Below the pieces are notes generated by a model. The model did no database searches, was not told where the DNA came from, and worked only from the letters and a program-made list of their open reading frames with translations. A stretch of DNA of 64,000 nucleotides, from contig JAXMFT010000005.1 in NCBI GenBank assembly GCA_046347635.1, positions 1-64,000 of the forward strand. The letters are read 5' to 3'. Both the position numbers and the translations under genes were made by a program. Below, piece after piece: positions 51,327-59,921 of this stretch (positions are counted from its first letter, which is position 1; the number at the start of each line of letters is the position of its first letter). This DNA is from JAGVSZ01 sp019137045. Lineage in GTDB: Bacteria > Pseudomonadota > Gammaproteobacteria > Burkholderiales > SG8-39.

Positions 51327-53252
51327 TCACGCACTCGCGCGCAGCAACCCGGCCTCGCCGCGGTCGAGCACGTTGCGCAGGAACCCGTCGAACATGAGCA
51401 GCGTCCAGATCGGCGCGCTGTAGTCGCGCACGCCGGACTGGTGGTCGTCCACCAGGCGCTTGAGGTAGGCGCGATTGAAGAACCCGGTGTCGGCCAGGCG
51501 CTCGCCCAGGAGGCTCGCGCGCACGCGCGCGGCGAGCGGGCCGCGGAACCAGCGCGCCAGCGGCACCGCGAAGCCCATCTTCGGACGGTACATCACGTCG
51601 GGCGGCAGGTAGGGCTCCATCGCCTTCTTCAGCAGCACCTTGCCTTCCTGCCCGCGCACCTTCAGCGCGGTCGGGAGCCCCGCGAGCCACTCGATCAGCA
51701 GGTGGTCCATCAGCGGCTCGCGCACCTCGAGCGAGTGCGCCATGCTGGCGCGGTCCACCTTGGTGTTGATGTCGCCGACGAGGTAGGTCTTGAGGTCGAG
51801 GTACTGCACCAGCGCGAGCGGGTCGTCGGTGCCGGCGCGGCGCGCGTGGCGGTGGAACACCTCCGCCGCGGTGTAGCCGCCGAGCGCGGCCATGAGGCCG
51901 TGGCTGAAGAGCTCGCGCCGCATGCCGTCGCGCAGGATCGACACCCCGTGGAAGTACGCGTCCACCGAGTCGCGCGCGAGCGCCTCGAAGGTGGACTTCG
52001 CGCGGAAGACGCGCGGCGCCCAGTCGGCCTTCGGGTACACCCGTCCCAGCAGGCCGAACACCTGCCGGCGCAGGCCGAGCGGCAGGCTCGCGCGCAGGCG
52101 CTCCTCGGCGAGGTGCAGGCGGTAGCGCCGGTAGCCGCCGAAGCCCTCGTCGCCGCCGTCGCCGGACAGCGCGACGGTCACGTGCTTGCGCGCGAGCTGG
52201 CACACGCGGTAGGTCGGGATCGCGGAGCTGTCGGCGTACGGCTCGTCGTACAGGCGCGCCAGCTCGTCGATCAGGCCGAAGTCGTCGCTCTCGACGGTCT
52301 CGGCGCGATGGTTCGTCCGGTAGCGCTCGGCCACCGCGCGCGCGAACGCCGACTCGTCGAAGCCCGGCTCGGTGAACGCGATCGAGCAGGTGTTGACGGG
52401 ATCCGGCGAGAGGCCCGCCATCATCGCCACCACCGCGCTCGAGTCCACCCCGCCGGACAGGAACGCGCCGAGCGGCACCTCCGAGATGAGGCGCAGCCGG
52501 ACCGACTCGCGCAGGCGCGCGACGAGCTCCGCGGCCGCCTCCTGCTCGTTCAGCCGCATGTCGAGCGTGAAGCGGACGTCCCAGTACGCCTTCGGCGCGG
52601 CGAGCGGCGCGCCGCGCCTGACGCACAGCGTGTGCGCGGGCGGGAGCTTCAGCGCGCCGGGGAAGATCGTGCGCGGCTCGGGGATGTAGCCGAGCGCGCA
52701 GTACTCCTCCACCGCGAACGGGTCGAGCGTGCGCGCGAGGCCGGGGTGCACGAGCAGGCTCTTCAGCTCGGAGCCGAACGCGAGCTCGCCGTTCGGGAGG
52801 AGCGCATAGAAGAGCGGCTTCACGCCCAGGCGGTCGCGCGCGAGGAAGAGCGTCTCGCGGTTGCGGTCCCACAGCGCGAACGCGAACATGCCGCGGAAGC
52901 GCGTCACGCAGTCCTCGCCCCACTCCTCCCAGGCGTGGACGATCACCTCGGTGTCGCTCTTGGTGCGGAAGACGTGGCCGCGCGCGGCGAGCTCCGGGAT
53001 CAGGTCCTGGTAGTTGTAGATCTCGCCGTTGAACACCACGACGACGCTGCCGTCCTCGTTGAAGAGCGGCTGCTGCCCGGTGGCGAGGTCGATGATCGAG
53101 AGGCGCCGGTGGCCGAGGCCCAGGCCGGGCTCGAAGTGCGTCGCGCCCTCGTCGGGGCCGCGGTGGTGCTGGCTCTCGTTCATGCGCGCGACGAGCGCGC
53201 GCGAGATCTCGCGCTTGCCGCGCGTGTCGAGGAGGCCGACGAGGCCGCACAT
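51327..53252 (-). CDS. Exosortase A system-associated amidotransferase 1 (asparagine-synthase family, TIGR03108-like)
   Basis: A 641-residue class II glutamine amidotransferase/asparagine synthase. The N-terminus MCGLVGLLDTRG supplies the catalytic Cys2; HRGPDEGATHF, LSIIDLATGQQPLFNEDGS and VFNGEIYNYQDL complete the glutaminase domain. The synthase half has LSGGVDSSAVVAMM and ALSGDGGDEGFGGY PP-loop motifs. Predicted to amidate or aminate an EPS component. Part of the XrtA minus-strand operon, but cut off from stp2 and xrtA by an inserted vapBC pair. Confidence 0.92.
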   Translation of the reverse strand: MCGLVGLLDTRGKREISRALVARMNESQHHRGPDEGATHFEPGLGLGHRRLSIIDLATGQQPLFNEDGSVVVVFNGEIYNYQDLIPELAARGHVFRTKSDTEVIVHAWEEWGEDCVTRFRGMFAFALWDRNRETLFLARDRLGVKPLFYALLPNGELAFGSELKSLLVHPGLARTLDPFAVEEYCALGYIPEPRTIFPGALKLPPAHTLCVRRGAPLAAPKAYWDVRFTLDMRLNEQEAAAELVARLRESVRLRLISEVPLGAFLSGGVDSSAVVAMMAGLSPDPVNTCSIAFTEPGFDESAFARAVAERYRTNHRAETVESDDFGLIDELARLYDEPYADSSAIPTYRVCQLARKHVTVALSGDGGDEGFGGYRRYRLHLAEERLRASLPLGLRRQVFGLLGRVYPKADWAPRVFRAKSTFEALARDSVDAYFHGVSILRDGMRRELFSHGLMAALGGYTAAEVFHRHARRAGTDDPLALVQYLDLKTYLVGDINTKVDRASMAHSLEVREPLMDHLLIEWLAGLPTALKVRGQEGKVLLKKAMEPYLPPDVMYRPKMGFAVPLARWFRGPLAARVRASLLGERLADTGFFNRAYLKRLVDDHQSGVRDYSAPIWTLLMFDGFLRNVLDRGEAGLLRASA

Positions 53253-53298
53253 GGCTAGTCGGCCTCCGGCATTGCGAAGGCCGACCAGCCGAGTCCGG

Positions 53299-53703
53299 TC
53301 AGGCGATCAGCTCGTGGCGGACGCCGATTTTCTCGTATGTGAGCAGCGCTCGCCGGTCCCGCGTGAGGAGTTGGGCGCCCGCACGCTTCGCCGTTTCGGC
53401 GATCAGCGCGTCGTAGATCATGCCCCCGGTCAGTCCCGCCGCGACCGCCGACTCGAGAACGGCGCGATGCGCGGTGCCCGGCAGCGTCAGTAGCGCGGCC
53501 GGAAACCGCTCTGACAGAAACGTCGCAACCAATCCCGCCGGCGCGCGGTGCGGCGGAGGAAGGCGAGTGAGCACCGAATAGGTTTCGATCAACGCGTGCG
53601 CCGGCAAACGTGGCTTGCGCGCAAGGATGGACAGTGCGGTCTCGTGCCCCTCGTGCCACGAGGCAAATCCCGCCACCACGACGCTCGTATCGACCGCGAT
53701 CAA
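53299..53703 (-). CDS. VapC-type PIN-domain toxin (ribonuclease)
   Basis: A 134-residue PIN-domain protein with acidic catalytic residues at MIAVDTSVVV (Asp5), ALIETYSV, MIYDALIAETAKR and LLTRDRRAL, the usual four-residue Mg2+ site. It would cleave tRNA or rRNA when freed from its antitoxin. The start overlaps the antitoxin stop (ATGA at 53700-53703), standard vapBC coupling. Together the pair interrupts the XrtA operon, though on the same strand, so read-through expression is possible. Confidence 0.9.
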   Translation of the reverse strand: MIAVDTSVVVAGFASWHEGHETALSILARKPRLPAHALIETYSVLTRLPPPHRAPAGLVATFLSERFPAALLTLPGTAHRAVLESAVAAGLTGGMIYDALIAETAKRAGAQLLTRDRRALLTYEKIGVRHELIA

Positions 53704-53945
53704 CGACGGGTCTGCTCGATCGTCTCGCGGACGAGCTCGTCGGTGAGCGGCGGCAACTTCTTGGCCGGGACGGCGACGCGTCCGCCTCGTCGCCCGACGA
53801 GCGCCATCGGTGTAGGCGCCGGCTCGATCTCGAGCCGCCCGTCGCGCTCACGGATGTCGACGACCCGACCTCCGACCAGTCCCAGCCGTTCACGTAGCAC
53901 CTTCGGAACGACGATCCGCCCAGCGGCATCGATGGTAGATCTCAT
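53700..53945 (-). CDS. VapB-type antitoxin (SpoVT/AbrB fold)
   Basis: An 81-residue protein whose first ~45 residues form an AbrB/MazE swapped-hairpin DNA-binding domain (TIDAAGRIVVPKVLRERLGL, VVDIRERDGRLEIEPAP). The C-terminal tail (LPPLTDELVRETIEQTRR) would wrap around VapC. Encoded directly upstream of vapC with a 4-bp overlap. Starts 30 bp after the end of the stp2 gene. Confidence 0.9.
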   Translation of the reverse strand: MRSTIDAAGRIVVPKVLRERLGLVGGRVVDIRERDGRLEIEPAPTPMALVGRRGGRVAVPAKKLPPLTDELVRETIEQTRR

Positions 53946-53975
53946 GGCAGAAGTTTACCACGACGAATGGCATCG

Positions 53976-55169
53976 TCAGCGCGCCCGCGCGAAGCCCGAC
54001 GCCTGGACGGGCGCCCGAGCCGCGAGCAGATCGCGGTACAGCTCCCCGTACCGCCGCACCATCCCGTCGAGACTGAACTGGCTCTCGGCGCGCTCCCGCC
54101 CCGCGCGCCCGCGCGCGGCCGCCAGCTGCGGCGCGCGGAAGCACGCGGCGATCTCGCGCGCGAGCGCCTCCGGATCCTCCGGCGGGACGAGCACCCCGGT
54201 GACGCCCTCCTCGATCAGCTCCGGGTTCCCGCCGACGTTCGTCGCGATCACCGGCAGGCCGGTCGCCATCGCCTCGAGGATCGTGTTGGAGATGCCCTCG
54301 GCGCGCGACGGCAGCACGAAGCAGTCCAGCCCGCGCAGGCACGCCGGCACGTCGGCGCGCTCGCCGGGCAGCCACGCGAGGTGCGCGGCCCGCGCCTTGG
54401 CGAGCACGTCCTCGACCTCGGCGCGCAGCGCGCCGTCGCCGACGATCGCGAGCCGCATGCGCTGCGCCGCGCCCGGCACGAGCGCCAGCGCGCGCACGAA
54501 CGCGCGCGCGAGGGTCACCTGGTCCTTCACGCGCTGCAGGCGGCCGACCGTGCCGACAACCCACAGGTCGGGATGGTTGAACGGGCTGCCCGCGATCGGC
54601 GCGCGCGCGCCGTCGCGCGCCGGCGCGAAGCGCGCGGTGTCCACGCCGTTGCAGATGCGCGCGACGCGTGCGCGCGGCACGCCAACCGCATCGATGAGAT
54701 ACGACTCCAGGCCCTGCGACAGCGCGACGTAGCGGTGCACGAAGGGGCGGTAGAGGCGGCGCAGCCACCGGTACTTGCGGCGCGAGCCGACCAGGTCCGC
54801 GACGTCCCAGCCGTGCTCGCCGTGGATGCGCACCGGCACGCCGGCGAGCGCCGCGGGCACCGTCGCCTCCAGCGCGGCGAGGTTGCGCGTGTGGACGATC
54901 GCCGGCCGCAGCGCCCGGAAGAGCCGGTAGAGCGCGGGGTAGACCTTATAGCCGTGCCCATCGCCTTTCCCGATGGGGTGGAAGGTCACGTCGTCGCGCG
55001 CGACGCGGTCGCGGAACGCGGTGATCTCGGTCAGCGCGACGACCGCGTGGCGGAAGTCTCCGGCGGGTAGCCGGTTGATCAGGTTGACGACCCCGTTCTC
55101 GAGGCCGCCGACGTCGAAGCGGTGGACGACGTGGGCGATCAGCGGGCGCGGGTCGCGAGCCGGGGACAC
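53976..55169 (-). CDS. PEP-CTERM/EpsH1-associated sugar transferase, stp2 type (TIGR03088-like)
   Basis: A 397-residue GT4. The family signature is the N-terminus IAHVVHRFDVGGLENGVVNL, followed by ALTEITAFRDRV, HTRNLAALEATVPAALAGV, HGEHGWDVADLVGSRRKYRW, RICNGVDTARFAP and LPSRAEGISNTILEAMATG. Adds a sugar to the lipid-linked repeat. Encoded just after xrtA (3-bp gap), the order usual for XrtA loci. Its 3' end is close to the vapBC insertion. Confidence 0.93.
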   Translation of the reverse strand: MSPARDPRPLIAHVVHRFDVGGLENGVVNLINRLPAGDFRHAVVALTEITAFRDRVARDDVTFHPIGKGDGHGYKVYPALYRLFRALRPAIVHTRNLAALEATVPAALAGVPVRIHGEHGWDVADLVGSRRKYRWLRRLYRPFVHRYVALSQGLESYLIDAVGVPRARVARICNGVDTARFAPARDGARAPIAGSPFNHPDLWVVGTVGRLQRVKDQVTLARAFVRALALVPGAAQRMRLAIVGDGALRAEVEDVLAKARAAHLAWLPGERADVPACLRGLDCFVLPSRAEGISNTILEAMATGLPVIATNVGGNPELIEEGVTGVLVPPEDPEALAREIAACFRAPQLAAARGRAGRERAESQFSLDGMVRRYGELYRDLLAARAPVQASGFARAR

Positions 55170-55172
55170 GGG

Positions 55173-56726
55173 CTACTCGCCGGTCGCCCGGCGCAGCGCG
55201 GCCATCACCGGCGCGCTCATCTCGCGCGCGAACGACTCCAGCGCCGCCGCGTCGCGCGACTTCGCGTCCGGCTGCCGGGTGTGGATCACGATCACCGCCG
55301 AGTGGTCCGGCGCGAGCGACACCTTCGCCAGCCCGAGCAGCGCCTTGGCGACGGCGTCGCTCGCGGTGAACCGGCCGTTCACCCAGTACCAGGCGCGCGC
55401 GTCGACGAACGCCCCGCCGCCGCTGATCAGCGCCGTGCGCGCGGTGACGTCGTCGGCCCCCCACCGCAGCGGCGCGCGCCCCTCGTCCACCTTCACCCAG
55501 TGGTCGTCCTTGGGCGTCACCAGCTCGTTGCGCGACACGATCAGCTCGCGCCCCTGCGCCTGCGCGCTGTAGAGCGCGACGAACACCCCGACGGTGCGGC
55601 CGTCCTTCTCGAACCACTGGTGCCGCTGGCTCTGCGCGTCCAGGTAGTGCGGGGTCCACGCCGGCTGCGGCCCCGGCACCGCCCGCCACCCGGCCGCGCC
55701 CGCGATCGGCGGCAGCGGCGCGGCCGCGACCTGCGAGCGCGCGTCGACCGCGGCGGTGATCGGCCGCCACGCGATCCCCAGGGCGAGCGCGAGCCCGAGC
55801 GCGAGCGCCACCGGCCCGGTCAGGCGCGGAGGCGCGAGCGTAACCGGCGCCCAGCGCAGCGTCGCGGCGGCGCGCGGCGCCTCGTCGTCGCGCCAGTAGG
55901 CGCCGATCCAGAACATCGCCATCATCACGAGGCCGAAGAAGATCCAGCCGTAGATGATGTGGTCCACGCCGGCCGCGAGGCGGTTGTTGGTCAGGTGGCC
56001 GAGCATCACGATCAGGTACGCGCGCATCCAGTTCGCCACGATCGGCACGACGATCGACACGGCGAAGAACGCCGCGCGCTTGCGCGCCGTGCGGTAGGTG
56101 AGGTGGGCGTAGAGCGCGCCGACCATCATCGAGGCGATCAGGTAGCGGATGCCGCTGCAGGCCTCGACCACCGACCAGCGCCCGCTCGGAATGGCGAAGT
56201 GGTTGCCCTCGCGGTACACCGGCACGCCGGAGGCGCGGATCGCCGCGATGGTGAAGTCGGCGGTGCGGTCGATCAGGACCGGCACGAGGAACTCCCCGAA
56301 CGGGACCGCGAACGCGAGGAACGCGAGCGGGAACGCGATCTCGCGCGCGATCGGCAGCCCGAGGACCGCGACCAGCGCCCCCACCAGCATGAAGTAGAGC
56401 GCGAACTGCTCCAGCCCGAGCACGCCGGCCAGGTGGCCGAGCATCCAGGCGCAGCCCGCGGCCGCCACGACCGCGAGCGCCGGCCAGCACGGCTGGACGG
56501 GCAGGCGCGCGAGCACGTCGCGCTTGCGCCAGACGAGCCACAGCACGATCGGCACGACGACGTAGCCGTGCGCGAAGGTCTCCGCGCGGCGCCAGATCGC
56601 CTCGATCGACACCGCGGTGGGCCAGAAGGCGGCGAGGAGGCCGAGAACCGCCAGCGCGGCGGCGAGCGCCGCGACGCGGGCGCCGCCGACGGCGGCCTCC
56701 GGCTCGAAGTGGGTCTCGGTCTTCAT
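55173..56726 (-). CDS. xrtA: Exosortase A fused to an EpsI domain
   Basis: A 517-residue inner-membrane protein. The N-terminal ~290 residues are the exosortase: about eight helices with the catalytic triad Cys190 (SVVEACSGIRYL), Arg235 (VPIVANWMRAYL) and His256 (AAGVDHIIYGW). The rest is a periplasmic EpsI domain (PHYLDAQSQRHQWFEKDG, LISGGGAFVDARAWYWVN). It cleaves PEP-CTERM proteins and probably attaches them to a surface acceptor made by the surrounding genes. No PEP-CTERM substrate (Pro-Glu-Pro, helix, Arg cluster) was seen in the window. Start at MKTETHFEPE, just after the stp1 stop. Confidence 0.95.
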   Translation of the reverse strand: MKTETHFEPEAAVGGARVAALAAALAVLGLLAAFWPTAVSIEAIWRRAETFAHGYVVVPIVLWLVWRKRDVLARLPVQPCWPALAVVAAAGCAWMLGHLAGVLGLEQFALYFMLVGALVAVLGLPIAREIAFPLAFLAFAVPFGEFLVPVLIDRTADFTIAAIRASGVPVYREGNHFAIPSGRWSVVEACSGIRYLIASMMVGALYAHLTYRTARKRAAFFAVSIVVPIVANWMRAYLIVMLGHLTNNRLAAGVDHIIYGWIFFGLVMMAMFWIGAYWRDDEAPRAAATLRWAPVTLAPPRLTGPVALALGLALALGIAWRPITAAVDARSQVAAAPLPPIAGAAGWRAVPGPQPAWTPHYLDAQSQRHQWFEKDGRTVGVFVALYSAQAQGRELIVSRNELVTPKDDHWVKVDEGRAPLRWGADDVTARTALISGGGAFVDARAWYWVNGRFTASDAVAKALLGLAKVSLAPDHSAVIVIHTRQPDAKSRDAAALESFAREMSAPVMAALRRATGE

Positions 56727-56731
56727 GCGTC

Positions 56732-57979
56732 TCAGGCCGCCCGCAGCGCGCCCGTCGGGCGCCCGGCCCCGGCGGGCGCGGGCGCCGCCGCGCCGTCCAC
56801 CAGGCGCGCCACGAGCTCGAGGCTGCGCGTCCAGGGGTAGTCGCCCAGCACGCGCGCGCGCGCCGCCTCGCCCAGGCCCGGCCGCTCGCCCGCCAGCGTC
56901 CGGCTCACGTGCGCGGCGAACTCGCCGGCGTTCGCGGCGACGAGGAGCTCGGCGCCGGGCACGGCCGTCAGCGCCGCCGCGCACTCGGCGCTCGCCACCA
57001 CCGGCCGCTGCATCGCCATCGCCTCGAGCACCTTGTTCTGCACGCCGCGCGCGATGCGCAGCGGCGCGACCACGACCGCGGCGTGCTGCAGGTAGGGCCG
57101 CGTGTCGGGCACGCGCCCGGTCACGGCCACGGCGGGATCGCGCGCGAGCGCCTGCACCGCGGGCAGGGGGTTCATGCCGACGACGTGGAACCGGGCGCGC
57201 GGGTGCGCGCGCAGGACTGCCGGAAGAACCGCGGACGCGAACCAGCACGCCGCGTCGACGTTCGGCCAGTAGTCCATCGCGCCGGTGAACACCACCGGCA
57301 GCTCGTCGCGCGCGAACGGCCGCGGCAGGGCCGCGTCGGGTGCGAAGTGCGCGCCGTCCACGCCGTTCGCGACGACGTGCACGCGGGCCGCGGCGCCGGG
57401 GGCGCGCGCGGCGAACAGCGCCTTCTCGGCCGCGGTCACCAGCAGACTGGCGTCGAACGCGCCGGCCGCGGCCGCCTCGAAGCGCAGCAGCCGGTCGGCC
57501 TCGCGCCGATAGACCCACGCCGCCGGCCCGCGCCGCCCGGCGGCGTACTGGCGCCACTTCTCGGAGTCCACGTCCACCAGGTCCAGCACCCGCCGCATGC
57601 CGGCGTGCGCCAGCACGTACTGCGCCATCGCGGCGGAGAACACGAAGCCGCGCCGGATCCCCTCGCGCGCGACCGTCGCGTCCACCCACCGCTGCAGCGC
57701 GGCGGAGCGGTAGTACGGCAGGGTCAGCGCCTCGCCGGTCGCGAAGCCGGCGAGGCTCGCGATGCGGCGCCGGCGCGGCGCGAGGGGCAGCGCGCAGACG
57801 TCCGCGCACAGCGCCTGCAGCGCGGCCACGTGCCGCCGGTCCGCCGGGTCGTCCACGAACGTGCCGAGGAAGACGCGGTGGCGCGCCGCCAGGTGCCGCA
57901 GCAGGTGGAAGGAGCGGATCTTGTCGCCCTTGTCGGGCGGGTACGGAATGCGGTGGGCGAGGAAGAGGAGCGGTTCCAT
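56732..57979 (-). CDS. PEP-CTERM/EpsH1-associated sugar transferase, stp1 type (TIGR03087-like)
   Basis: A 415-residue GT4 with the characteristic start LLFLAHRIPYPPDKGDKIRS, then HLAARHRVFLGTFVDDPAD, LDLVDVDSEKWRQYA, VHVVANGVDGAHFAP, FTGAMDYWPNVDAACWFASA, FHVVGMNPLPAV and APLRIARGVQNKVLEAMAMQ. Cytoplasmic sugar transfer to the growing repeat. Five bp separate it from xrtA and 4 bp from the FemAB gene. A paralogue lies at 40-41 kb. Confidence 0.94.
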   Translation of the reverse strand: MEPLLFLAHRIPYPPDKGDKIRSFHLLRHLAARHRVFLGTFVDDPADRRHVAALQALCADVCALPLAPRRRRIASLAGFATGEALTLPYYRSAALQRWVDATVAREGIRRGFVFSAAMAQYVLAHAGMRRVLDLVDVDSEKWRQYAAGRRGPAAWVYRREADRLLRFEAAAAGAFDASLLVTAAEKALFAARAPGAAARVHVVANGVDGAHFAPDAALPRPFARDELPVVFTGAMDYWPNVDAACWFASAVLPAVLRAHPRARFHVVGMNPLPAVQALARDPAVAVTGRVPDTRPYLQHAAVVVAPLRIARGVQNKVLEAMAMQRPVVASAECAAALTAVPGAELLVAANAGEFAAHVSRTLAGERPGLGEAARARVLGDYPWTRSLELVARLVDGAAAPAPAGAGRPTGALRAA

Positions 57980-57983
57980 CGCC

Positions 57984-59057
57984 CTACCCCAGCCCGCGCA
58001 CGATGTGCGGCCCGAGCGCGTTCGCCACCGGCAGCGGCAGCCGCCGCCAGAGCGCGATCATCGCTTTGTACTTGGGGTTCGACGGGTTGTGCTGCGGCAC
58101 CGCGCCGCCCTTGCGCAGCGCGAACTCGTAGTGCAGCGGCGCCGGCTCGAAGCCCCAGTTCTTCTTGAAGGCGAACGACCCGGTGTCGCGCTTGCTCCGC
58201 CCGTAGTCGAACACGCGCAGGCCGCGCTCGCACGCGCGCCGCATCAGCTCCCAGTACTTGAAGTCGTTCGCCGCCAGCTCGCGCGCCGCGACCGCGTCGC
58301 CGGCGTAATACGGCAGCACCTCGTCGCGGAAGTAGAAGCTGAGCACGCTCGACACCGGCGCGCCGGCGGGGTCGAGCACGGTGAGCACCTCGACGTCGCG
58401 CCCGAAGACGCGCCCGAGCGCCTCGAAGTAGCGCCTGGGCATCGGCGGCGAGCCGTGCCGGTGCATGTTGTCCGCGTAGAGCGCGAAGAAGCGGTCGACC
58501 GTCGAATCGATCTCGCTCTTCAGGCCGCGCGCGAGGCCCTTGCGCACCATCGCGCGCTGCTTGCGCGGGATGGCGAGCAGGTTCGCCTCCGGGTCGGGCA
58601 GGAGCTCCCTGCGGAAGGTGACGTACAGGTCCTGGCGCGGCCAGCCGGGCTCGCGCGCCGCGCGGTTGCGCAGCTCGAGGTGGTCGACGCCGAGCTCGTC
58701 GGCGAGCGCGCGCGCGGCCGCGTGCAGCGCGGGCACCGCCGCCGGGTCGGTCGCCGCGACCCCGCCGTACACGCAGAAGGGCAGCGACGCGAGCGCGTGG
58801 CCGAAGAGCCGGCTCTTCACCTCGCCGAGCGGCAGCACGCCGACGAGCGCCCCGTCGCGCTCGGCGAGGAGGTAGTGCGCGCGGTGGCGGAACACCGACT
58901 CGAGGATCTCGCGCCACCCCGCGCGGTGGAAGAACGTGGCCTCCGGGCAGCGCTCGACGAACGCGTCCCAGCGGGCGAGGTCGTCCGTGCCCGCGCGCCG
59001 CACGCGCAGCGCGCCGCTCGCGGCGCCCGGGGGCAGCTCGGCCGCGCTGAGCTGCAT
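57984..59057 (-). CDS. FemAB family XrtA/PEP-CTERM-associated protein (TIGR03019-like)
   Basis: A 357-residue protein of the FemAB/GNAT fold. The start MQLSAAELPPG at 59057 overlaps the deacetylase stop (TGATG). Landmarks are CPEATFFHRAGWREILESVF, LPFCVYGGVAATDP, RKQRAMVRKGLARGLKSEID, YADNMHRHGSPPMPRRYFEA, YYAGDAVAARELAANDFKYW and DYGRSKRDTGSFAFKKNWGF. Family members occur only next to exosortase A and are thought to add an amino acid or acyl group to an amino sugar or polymer component, but the substrate is not known. Confidence 0.94.
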   Translation of the reverse strand: MQLSAAELPPGAASGALRVRRAGTDDLARWDAFVERCPEATFFHRAGWREILESVFRHRAHYLLAERDGALVGVLPLGEVKSRLFGHALASLPFCVYGGVAATDPAAVPALHAAARALADELGVDHLELRNRAAREPGWPRQDLYVTFRRELLPDPEANLLAIPRKQRAMVRKGLARGLKSEIDSTVDRFFALYADNMHRHGSPPMPRRYFEALGRVFGRDVEVLTVLDPAGAPVSSVLSFYFRDEVLPYYAGDAVAARELAANDFKYWELMRRACERGLRVFDYGRSKRDTGSFAFKKNWGFEPAPLHYEFALRKGGAVPQHNPSNPKYKAMIALWRRLPLPVANALGPHIVRGLG

Positions 59058-59917
59058 CACGCCGCCGCGCCGAGGAACACGCGGTCCACCCGGTCCCAGT
59101 GGAAGTCGCGCAGCAGCCGGCGCAGCCGGTGCTCGGTCCGGCGCAGGTTGAGGTAATGGCGCACGCGCGTCTTCACGCCCGCACCCTTCACGCGCGGCTG
59201 GTCGGGGTCGAGCTCCCAGGGGTGGAAGTAGAAGATCGCGGGCTGCTCGTCCTTTTCGTTCACGCGCCTGATCGACCACTTCGACACGCCGTAGGGCAGC
59301 AGGCGGAAGTAGCCGCCCCCGCCCGCGGGGAAGTTGCGGTCGAGGAAGCGCGTGGTGGTGATGGGCAGCTCGAGCAGGTCGGGGCGCGAGCGGTAGGCGA
59401 AGCGCGGCGCGTCCGGCACGCCGTAGTGGTCGTGGCGGATCGGGTAGATGCTCGAGCTGTAGCGGTAGCCCGCCGCGCGGATGCAGTCGTGCGCCCACTC
59501 GGTGTCCGCGCCGATCGAGAAGCTCGGCGCGCGGTAGCCGCGCACCGCCACCCCGGCGACGTCCTCGAGGATCGCCTTCGCGAGCTGGATGTCGGCGTGG
59601 AACGCGTCGCGCTCGAGCTCGTTCACCCGGTCGTGCGCGTAGCCGTGGCTCGCGATCTCGTGCCCGGCCGCGGCGATGCGCCGCACCGCCTGCGGGTAGC
59701 GCTCGGCGATCCAGCCGAGGGTGAAGAAGGTGGCGTGCGCGTCGGCCTCGTCGAGCAGCGCGAGGATGCGGTCGACGTTGCGCTCGACCCGGCACGGCGT
59801 CTCGTCCCACCGCGCGCGCGGGACCCAGGGCGCGAGCGCCCACACCTGGAAGTAGTCCTCGACGTCCACGGTGAGGGCGTTGACGACGACGCGGCGGGCC
59901 TTGATCGGGGCGCGCAC
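59057..59917 (-). CDS. XrtA-system polysaccharide deacetylase (TIGR03006-like)
   Basis: A 286-residue NodB-domain protein. ALTVDVEDYFQVWALAPW holds the catalytic Asp and metal Asp; GHEIASHGYAHDRVNEL holds the metal His pair; VRGYRAPSFSIGADTEWAHD and a C-terminal DUF3473-like part (RFLDRNFPAGGGGYFRLLPY, YFHPWELDPDQP) are specific to the XrtA-linked family. No signal peptide, so it may act on lipid-linked intermediates in the cytoplasm. Lies between wecB (4-bp gap) and the FemAB gene. Confidence 0.94.
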   Translation of the reverse strand: MRAPIKARRVVVNALTVDVEDYFQVWALAPWVPRARWDETPCRVERNVDRILALLDEADAHATFFTLGWIAERYPQAVRRIAAAGHEIASHGYAHDRVNELERDAFHADIQLAKAILEDVAGVAVRGYRAPSFSIGADTEWAHDCIRAAGYRYSSSIYPIRHDHYGVPDAPRFAYRSRPDLLELPITTTRFLDRNFPAGGGGYFRLLPYGVSKWSIRRVNEKDEQPAIFYFHPWELDPDQPRVKGAGVKTRVRHYLNLRRTEHRLRRLLRDFHWDRVDRVFLGAAA

Positions 59918-59921
59918 GGCC

